Shown: positions 6,816 through 11,698 of the stretch, piece by piece | Numbering within the stretch: the stretch's first letter is position 1 | How the letters are laid out: each line of letters starts with the position of its first letter | Origin: an uncultured Collinsella sp. | Lineage (GTDB): Bacteria > Actinomycetota > Coriobacteriia > Coriobacteriales > Coriobacteriaceae | DNA length: 11,698 bases | NCBI GenBank assembly: GCA_902470265.1 | Contig: CABRFW010000034.1 | Span: 1-11,698 of the forward strand | Direction: 5' to 3' | Notes under the pieces: model-generated | Databases searched by the model: none | Told to the model about the DNA's origin: nothing | What the model saw: the letters and a program-made list of their open reading frames with translations, nothing else | Made by a program: the position numbers and the translations under genes

Positions 6816-7661
6816 TTATTCGGCTTCCATCTCCGCTGTCACACGGCGATACATCTCGATAACCTGAGTCGTCGCCTTGGACGGATCCTGATAGTAGCGG
6901 CCATCACACGTCTCGGCCGAGACATAGCCCGTATAGCCGTGGCGCATGAGTGCCTCGAGGTCGGCACGCATATCACGCTCGCCGTCGCCCCAGGCAAGAT
7001 GCGTCGTGCCACCGCCCACATCTACAAAGTGGGTGTGAACGATCTTGTCGCCCAAAACCTCAAAGTAGCCGTCGATCGTGTCGCCGGCAACTTCCATGGC
7101 GCCAAAGTCGATACAGGCCTTCAGGTTGGGACGATCGACCGCCTCGAGGATGCGCGCGACATCCTGTGCGGTGTTGACCAACACGGACTCCGACGGCTGC
7201 AGGGCCTCGAGCGCGACGCGAATACCGCGCGTATCGGCGTAGTCGCACACCGAGCGCAGCATGGCAACGCTGCGGGCCCAGGCGTCCTCAGCCGGCTCGT
7301 CCAGATAGGCCCAACCACTCGTCACCAGAATCTGCGGCACGCCCAACTCAACGGCAACGTCGATCACATTCTTAAAGTACGAGAGGATGCGTTTTTGGCC
7401 CGCCTCACCGCGCACCGCGACGTTCCACGGCTTGGGGTTGTTCTGCTCGGGGCACACGCACACGATCTTGATACCGTATTGGGCGGCAAGATCACGAATC
7501 TTATCCACCGAATCGTGCTCATGGCAATCCACATACAGGTGCATCGAGCCGGTCCACAGCTCGATATTGCGATAGCCGGCCTCACCTGCAGCCTTAAAAA
7601 ACGTCTCGATGCTGTAGTAACGATGGTTGATGTTCATGAGCGAAAGCTCGGGTACGACCAT
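6816..7661 (-). CDS. Sugar phosphate isomerase/epimerase, FrlC-like
   Basis: The 281-aa protein has the AP-endonuclease-2-type TIM-barrel fold of sugar isomerases and epimerases. It resembles FrlC, the fructoselysine 3-epimerase that converts psicoselysine to fructoselysine: compare PEQNNPKPWN (71-80), LEALQPSES (151-159) and GYFEVLGDKIVHTHFVD (198-214). Likely metal ligands of the family are Glu152, Asp185, His211 and Glu250, all present. The length is close to FrlC. The ATG at 7661 follows an excellent GGGGAGGG ribosome site. The gene lies just 26 bp beyond a strong terminator, so it depends on read-through from EIID or on an unseen promoter. The PTS should deliver phosphorylated sugar, so this enzyme may act on a 6-phosphate rather than the free compound; that is inference. 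Confidence 0.82.
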   Translation of the reverse strand: MVVPELSLMNINHRYYSIETFFKAAGEAGYRNIELWTGSMHLYVDCHEHDSVDKIRDLAAQYGIKIVCVCPEQNNPKPWNVAVRGEAGQKRILSYFKNVIDVAVELGVPQILVTSGWAYLDEPAEDAWARSVAMLRSVCDYADTRGIRVALEALQPSESVLVNTAQDVARILEAVDRPNLKACIDFGAMEVAGDTIDGYFEVLGDKIVHTHFVDVGGGTTHLAWGDGERDMRADLEALMRHGYTGYVSAETCDGRYYQDPSKATTQVIEMYRRVTAEMEAE

Positions 7662-7687
7662 AGCCCTCCCCTTTCGTACGGAGTTTT

Positions 7688-7725
7688 AAAAAACAGGGGG
7701 CCGCCGCAGATGCGACAAGCCCCCC
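7688..7725 (-). terminator. Strong intra-operon terminator between EIID and epimerase
   Basis: On the minus strand GGGGGC (7724-7719) pairs with GCCCCC (7701-7696), inner GTCGCA pairs with TGCGGC including one wobble, and TGTTTTTT follows. It sits 48 bp after EIID and 26 bp before the epimerase ATG. It should lower epimerase expression relative to the transporter. Confidence 0.75.
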
Positions 7726-7773
7726 AAAGATCGACGCAACCGTTAGACGCGATGGAAGCGCGATTCGAACATA

Positions 7774-8598
7774 TTAGGCAAGCACGCCAAAGTAAGCGCC
7801 GATGATGCCCACGACCATGGTGCAGAGGATCAGGACCATCGGGTTGATCTTCTTGGAGAGCAGCCAGTAGTAGAGCCAGAAGGCGGCCATACCGAGCATA
7901 CCGGGCATGATGCCGTCCAGGATGTCCTGGAGAGTTTGGGCGGAGTCGCCCTGACCAATGGCGATGGGCAACGAAGCCCAGAACATGTCCTTGCTCATGG
8001 CGCCGACGACCATAACGCCGACAATGCCGACGCAGGCCATGATCTTTTGCATCAGGCCGGTCTTCTGAGCCTCGTCGAGGAAGCCAATGCCTAGCTCATA
8101 ACCCTTGATAGCGCCAAAGATACGAATCAGGAACGCCGGGATGTTGTAGACGAGCAGGAAGGCGATGGGGCCAAAGACGTTGCCGGCCTGGCACAGGCTG
8201 ATGCCCACGGCAGCGGCGACGACGCGCAGGGTGGACAGGAAGAAGGAGTCACCCAGGCCGGAAAGCGGACCCATGAGGGCGGCCTTGATGTCGTTGACGC
8301 TCTCGGGCTCAACCTCGCCACGAGCGACCTTTTCTTCCATGGCCATCGCGATGCCGCCCACGAAGGGAGCGAGCTGCGGGGTGATGTTGAAGAATGCGCT
8401 GTGACGGTGCAAGGCCTCGGCGTAATCATCGGGACGGCCGGCATAGATCTTCTTGAGCATGTTGGCGACCATCAGGCAGAAGGCAATGTTCATCTGCTTG
8501 TAGTAGGTCCAGGAGAATTCCATGCCCAGGGCGCCGGTGTTCACGGCGCTCTTAATGAGGTCGGAGCGAGTAATCTGGTTCTCGGAATTAGAAGTCAT
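7774..8598 (-). CDS. PTS mannose-family IID component
   Basis: The predicted protein is 274 aa, normal for the family. With EIIC it forms the membrane part of a mannose-type phosphotransferase permease. Family motifs are visible: HRHSAFFNITP (64-74), GGIAMAMEE (81-89) and LMGPLSGLGDS (108-118). The C-terminal hydrophobic stretches (about 190-210, 228-248, 253-272) suit membrane insertion. The ATG at 8598 is chosen because it follows a GGGGATGAGG ribosome region and makes an 11-bp overlap with the EIIC stop, typical of translational coupling. Longer in-frame starts upstream would reach deeper into EIIC. Confidence 0.92.
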   Translation of the reverse strand: MTSNSENQITRSDLIKSAVNTGALGMEFSWTYYKQMNIAFCLMVANMLKKIYAGRPDDYAEALHRHSAFFNITPQLAPFVGGIAMAMEEKVARGEVEPESVNDIKAALMGPLSGLGDSFFLSTLRVVAAAVGISLCQAGNVFGPIAFLLVYNIPAFLIRIFGAIKGYELGIGFLDEAQKTGLMQKIMACVGIVGVMVVGAMSKDMFWASLPIAIGQGDSAQTLQDILDGIMPGMLGMAAFWLYYWLLSKKINPMVLILCTMVVGIIGAYFGVLA

Positions 8599-9361
8599 CG
8601 TCCTCATCCCCTTCCACAGAAAGCTGGGACTGGGCGCCACCAAGGCCCAGCAGGTCGTACTTGTCGATGCCGATGATGATTGCGATCAGGGCGACGCCGA
8701 GGACGGGCACGTTGGCATAGGAGCACAGCAGGAAGCCCAGGAAGTAGAACGGCACGAGCTGCTTGGTAAGCACCAGACGGCCGAGCATGGCGAAGCCCAT
8801 GGCAGGCAGGATGTTGGCTGCGACGCCAAAGCCATCGAGGACGAACGTCGGGATGAAGTCGAGCAGGCCCTGAACGGCGTCGGCACCCAGATAGAAGGAG
8901 ACCGAGCACAGGATAAAGGCCAGGACGACAATCACGAGACCGATAATCCAGTGCATAGCGTAGATACCCTTGAGGTTACCCTTGCTGGCAAAGACGTCGG
9001 CACGGTCGACCAGAAGGGGCATACCGGCGTTGACGACGTTCTTAATGGCCAGGCACAGAGTGGCGATGGGCATCGCGAGCGCGATAGCGGCCTCGGTGCT
9101 CTGACCCAGCTGAATAGCGAAGGCGCAGGCGAGCACACCGCCAATACACTCATCGGGCGGCACGTAAGCGCCGATGGAGATTGAACCCATGAAGAGCAGC
9201 TCGAGGCTCGCACCGATGGCGAGGCCGGACTGCAGGTCCCCGAGGACTATGCCGACGAGCGGGCACAGAACGATCGGGCGGAACGCATAGAGCGTACCGA
9301 GCTGATAATCGAGCTTACCGAAGGCAGCGATAAGTCCGATGAGGATCGCTTGAACAAGCAT
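8588..9361 (-). CDS. PTS mannose-family IIC component
   Basis: The predicted protein is 257 aa and hydrophobic throughout. Residues 36-75 carry the family signature, including LVGIVLGDLQSGLAIGASLE, followed by FMGSISIGAYVPPDECIGG. EIIC provides the sugar-binding membrane channel with EIID. The ATG at 9361 has GGGAGG 6 bases upstream. It is the first gene after promoter module B, with a leader of about 140 nt. The C-terminus is unusually acidic (GDEDDDF), and part of the DNA encoding it overlaps the start of EIID. Confidence 0.92.
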   Translation of the reverse strand: MLVQAILIGLIAAFGKLDYQLGTLYAFRPIVLCPLVGIVLGDLQSGLAIGASLELLFMGSISIGAYVPPDECIGGVLACAFAIQLGQSTEAAIALAMPIATLCLAIKNVVNAGMPLLVDRADVFASKGNLKGIYAMHWIIGLVIVVLAFILCSVSFYLGADAVQGLLDFIPTFVLDGFGVAANILPAMGFAMLGRLVLTKQLVPFYFLGFLLCSYANVPVLGVALIAIIIGIDKYDLLGLGGAQSQLSVEGDEDDDF

Positions 9362-9460
9362 TGTTCCTCCCTTTGATCCCTCTTGGATCCGCGCGGCGAT
9401 TCCCGACTTGTCAGCGCGCCCTTTTCCATGCCGACAATCGCCCAGACAGATCCAGCTTGT

Positions 9461-9489
9461 ACCGGTGTGCTGTTAACACCTAAACCGGT
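9461..9489 (-). promoter_or_regulatory. Leader stem-loop upstream of EIIC
   Basis: Two ACCGGT palindromes (9461-9466 and 9484-9489) enclose GGTGT (9464-9468) and ACACC (9476-9480), so two mutually exclusive hairpins are possible. The element falls in the first 40 nt of the transcript expected from module B. It could be a repressor site or an RNA structure; no known riboswitch is recognised. Confidence 0.35.
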
Positions 9490-9501
9490 GCAAATGATTT
9501 G

Positions 9502-9542
9502 ATACCAATTATATAGTCATGCGAAAACTATTTAATACCAAT
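9502..9542 (-). promoter_or_regulatory. Promoter/operator module B, upstream of EIIC-EIID
   Basis: It has the same architecture as module A. On the minus strand a TTAAAT -35 (9535-9530) and TATAAT -10 (9513-9508) are 16 bases apart, flanked by identical ATTGGTAT boxes (9542-9535 and 9509-9502), 33 bp start to start. Expected transcription start is near 9500. It provides an internal promoter for EIIC-EIID, presumably under the same regulator as SIS copy 1. Confidence 0.65.
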
Positions 9543-9621
9543 CGCTCAACGGGCGTGTACTCCCGGTGAACGGTAGATGGGGGTAACGGGTAAAGCGTTT
9601 ATCCGGTACGCCCACGAATAG

Positions 9622-9644
9622 GGGCGGCGCCGTGCGCGCCGCCC
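9622..9644 (-). other. GC-rich stem-loop after EIIB
   Basis: A perfect 9-bp stem, GGGCGGCGC (9622-9630) with GCGCCGCCC (9636-9644), has a 5-base loop and begins 11 bp beyond the EIIB stop. No T-run follows on the minus strand, so it is not a classic terminator. It may stabilise the 3' end of the SIS-EIIA-EIIB message or mark an RNA-processing boundary. Confidence 0.5.
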
Positions 9645-9655
9645 GTAGTTCCCAA

Positions 9656-10138
9656 TTAGAGGGCGCTTAGGGCATCGACCTTGGGGTCGTCGGCCAGAGC
9701 GCGAATCTCGACCTCGACACCGCGGCCGACGAGCTCGCGAATGTCCTCTTCCTCGGCAGCAGTCACAAAGATCTGGCGGGAGATCTTACGGGCATCGGGA
9801 CGCTGCTCGTCCTTGGACTTGGTGTTGCCCAGGTTGATGGAGGTGATCTGCGGGCAGCCGTCGACAAGCTGCTTGGCCTCGGCGATGCTGGCGACGCAGA
9901 TGATCATCTTGTACTTATCGGTAACACCGGAGTTGATGGCCTCGATGGCGTGCTCCATGTCCTTGATGACGAGCTTGACGTTGGCCGGCTTTCCCATCTT
10001 GAGCGTAGTCTTCCAGACGGGATCGTTGGCAACCTTGTCGCCAACGCAGAAGATGCAGTCAGAGCCCAAGCCCTGGACCCAAGAGACGGCCACCTGGCCA
10101 TGAAGCAGACGATGGTCGACGCGAAGCAGTTGAATCAT
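9656..10138 (-). CDS. PTS mannose-family IIB component
   Basis: The predicted protein is 160 aa, normal for IIB of the mannose/sorbose family. The N-terminal motif LLRVDHRLLHGQVAVSW contains the expected phospho-accepting His13 in RLLHGQ. It receives phosphate from EIIA and passes it to the incoming sugar. The ATG at 10138 follows GGGGG about 8 bases upstream. It lies 57 bp after EIIA, with a small hairpin between. EIIA and EIIB are separate proteins here rather than fused. Confidence 0.92.
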   Translation of the reverse strand: MIQLLRVDHRLLHGQVAVSWVQGLGSDCIFCVGDKVANDPVWKTTLKMGKPANVKLVIKDMEHAIEAINSGVTDKYKMIICVASIAEAKQLVDGCPQITSINLGNTKSKDEQRPDARKISRQIFVTAAEEEDIRELVGRGVEVEIRALADDPKVDALSAL

Positions 10139-10160
10139 GATTGACCCCCAAAGGTCTCAT

Positions 10161-10174
10161 GCCGGAAACCCGGC
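10161..10174 (-). other. Small hairpin between EIIA and EIIB
   Basis: GCCGG (10161-10165) pairs with CCGGC (10170-10174) over a 4-base loop in the 57-bp gap between the two genes. It lacks a T-run and is more likely to influence RNA processing or translation than termination. Confidence 0.35.
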
Positions 10175-10195
10175 CCCATTAATAGCAGGCGGTGA

Positions 10196-10615
10196 CTAGA
10201 ACTCTTCCTCGTCATCCGCATCGGTCAGCAGGTCGTTGACAAACTTGACGCGCGTGTCGTCAGCCGCGAGGATCTCGCGGATAACCTGATCGGCGGGAGC
10301 CTCCTGGTCCGAAAAGAGCAGCTGGATCAGCAGCGGCAGATTCATGTTGGCAACCAGGTAGGTGTTGGGGCGCGTCTGGACGATCTTGGTGAACTCGTTG
10401 TTGACGCTGCCGCCAAACAGGTCGGTGCACACGATTATGTCGTCGGCGGGGTCGAAGGTCGCCAGGAGCTTGGCGGCCTCCTCGGCGACGTCGGTGCGGC
10501 CGTCGACAAACATCGACAGGTCGTGGACGTTATCGCGCGCGCCCGAGAGCAGCTCGGTGCTCTCTTTGATGCCGGTCGCAAAATGCGCGTGGCTGGCAAA
10601 GATGTATTGCCTCAT
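10196..10615 (-). CDS. PTS mannose-family IIA component
   Basis: The predicted protein is 139 aa, typical for a stand-alone mannose-type IIA. It begins with IFASHAHFATG; His9 is the expected site phosphorylated by HPr. The conserved CTDLFGGSVNN follows at 63-73. The ATG at 10615 is preferred: GGGGG lies about 8 bases upstream, whereas a TTG at 10630 has no ribosome site. It starts 21 bp after the stop of SIS copy 2, so the two are cotranscribed. The C-terminus is strongly acidic (DADDEEEF), like that of EIIC. Confidence 0.92.
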   Translation of the reverse strand: MRQYIFASHAHFATGIKESTELLSGARDNVHDLSMFVDGRTDVAEEAAKLLATFDPADDIIVCTDLFGGSVNNEFTKIVQTRPNTYLVANMNLPLLIQLLFSDQEAPADQVIREILAADDTRVKFVNDLLTDADDEEEF

Positions 10616-10636
10616 TGCGGTTTCCCCCAAATGAAA

Positions 10637-11698
10637 TTAGTAGTCGAACTGGTGGTAGTAGCGGCGGTACTTGAGGTTGTGCTTGGTGACCAGCTCGTAA
10701 TTGCGCGCGAGGCGGTCGGTGGTCAGCACGGACAGGATCCACGGCGACACGATGACGCGGAAGTCGTCGTCCAGGCCCGGGATCGCGTACTCGGCGGTGT
10801 CGATGATGACGTAGTCCTCGTCGCCGGTCACGCCGCTGGTGAGGAAGGCGCGGACGCGCTCGTCGAGGGCGCGGCACTCGTCCTCTCCCATGAACAGGAA
10901 CACCGGGACGCCGGGCTCGAGCAGCTCGAGCGTGCCGTGGAAGAAGTCGTGCGAGGTGATGTGGCGGATGCGCTTCCACTGCATCTCCTCGAGCAGGCAC
11001 ATGGAGTACAGGATGGTCTCGCCCCACAGCGCGCCCGAGCCGATGAACATGGTGTAGTCGGCCAGCGCGTACTTCCTGGCGAGCTCCTCGGCGCGCGGCT
11101 CGAAGCGCTTGCGGATGTCGAGCATGTCCTTCCAGACGTCCTTCGTCTGCTCGATGAACAGGTCGAACTTGGGGAAGCAGCCGCGGCGGTTGAGCAGGCG
11201 CAGGCCGAAGCAGTCGGCGAGGTAGTAGCCCTTCTCGCAGCCGCCGGCGCCGTGGTCGGAGGCCATCATGACGCAGTTCTCGGCGCCCACGGCCTGCCCG
11301 ATCTTGCCCTCGGGGTTGGTCATGGCGAAGACGCGCACGCCCATCTCCCTCATCTTGCCGACGGCCTCGAGCACCTCGGGGGTGGTGCCGGACTCGGAGG
11401 CGGTCAGCACGACGGACCTGTCGGTCATGCGCTTGTGGCCCATGACGTTCCACTCGGCGGCGTGGATCAGGTAGACCTCGAGGTCGCGGTCGCCGAACTT
11501 GTTCATGAGGTACTCGAGCTGCATGAACTCGTCCCAGGTGCCGCCGACGCCCATCAGGAAGACGGCGTCGTAGCCCTCCTCGTGCACGCGGTCGGCCAGG
11601 GCGGTCATCTTCTTGCCGGCCTCGTAGACGTTCCTGCCGTCCTCGAGGTAGCCCTCCTGGTCGAAGTGCATGATCTCGATCTTCTCGGTCTCCTTCAT
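10637..11698 (-). CDS. SIS-domain sugar-amine 6-phosphate deglycase, FrlB/GfrF-like (copy 2)
   Basis: The 353-aa product is identical to copy 1, including the phosphate-binding TASESGTTPEV loop and the Glu238/His254 pair. The complete frame fits, with the start codon being the last three bases of the window, so its ribosome site and promoter cannot be seen. It heads the unit SIS-EIIA-EIIB. In Salmonella the gfr locus has two different deglycases, GfrE and GfrF, for glucoselysine- and fructoselysine-6-phosphate; two identical copies are therefore unexpected. Because the window stops exactly where the repeat would meet unique sequence, an assembly cause should be kept in mind. Confidence 0.83.
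   Translation of the reverse strand: MKETEKIEIMHFDQEGYLEDGRNVYEAGKKMTALADRVHEEGYDAVFLMGVGGTWDEFMQLEYLMNKFGDRDLEVYLIHAAEWNVMGHKRMTDRSVVLTASESGTTPEVLEAVGKMREMGVRVFAMTNPEGKIGQAVGAENCVMMASDHGAGGCEKGYYLADCFGLRLLNRRGCFPKFDLFIEQTKDVWKDMLDIRKRFEPRAEELARKYALADYTMFIGSGALWGETILYSMCLLEEMQWKRIRHITSHDFFHGTLELLEPGVPVFLFMGEDECRALDERVRAFLTSGVTGDEDYVIIDTAEYAIPGLDDDFRVIVSPWILSVLTTDRLARNYELVTKHNLKYRRYYHQFDY
10637..11698 (-). repeat. 1,062-bp direct repeat, right copy
   Basis: Identical to 5487-6548 and in the same orientation, offset by 5,150 bp. Recombination between the copies would delete EIIA, EIIB, EIIC, EIID, the epimerase and one SIS gene, leaving a single SIS gene, or could tandemly amplify the same block. 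Confidence 0.93.

Noticed and set aside
5487..11698. Composite transposon with the SIS genes as terminal repeats
   Set aside because: The repeated unit encodes a sugar-phosphate enzyme, has no transposase or terminal inverted repeats, and I saw no target-site duplication in the visible flank.

Overview
The window looks like chromosome from a high-GC Gram-positive gut actinobacterium of the Coriobacteriia, with a Collinsella-like feel. That is inference from codon style, strong GGAGG-type ribosome sites and gene content; I could not run a search. It has three parts.

Left edge (1-458): the first codons of a HisZ/HisRS-like gene run leftwards off the window. A divergent intergenic region follows, holding a hairpin, one 48-bp palindromic repeat and a good sigma70-type promoter.

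Plus-strand pair (459-5047): an MMPL/RND-type membrane transporter, then a secreted protein built of xxxLxxG heptads. They form one transcription unit, probably for export or envelope remodelling. Downstream come a terminator, an array of four more copies of the 48-bp palindrome (three of them starting 62 bp apart) and the terminator of the opposing operon.

Minus-strand sugar locus (5487-11698). In transcription order: SIS-domain deglycase copy 2, PTS EIIA, PTS EIIB, hairpin, promoter module B, PTS EIIC, PTS EIID, terminator, FrlC-like epimerase, terminator, promoter module A, SIS-domain deglycase copy 1, terminator. The four PTS proteins form a complete mannose-family permease. The SIS protein resembles the fructoselysine/glucoselysine-6-phosphate deglycases (FrlB/GfrE/GfrF) and the epimerase resembles FrlC. 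The simplest reading is uptake and phosphorylation of an Amadori compound (a sugar-amino acid conjugate), epimerisation of a side isomer, and hydrolytic deglycation to a hexose 6-phosphate.

The most unusual points are: (1) the two SIS genes are identical over all 1,062 bp, with the match ending exactly at the stop codon; (2) that gene has almost no A/T-ending codons, unlike its neighbours; (3) two promoters in the locus share a module with ATTGGTAT boxes bracketing the core promoter; (4) a palindromic intergenic repeat family occurs on both sides of the transporter pair.
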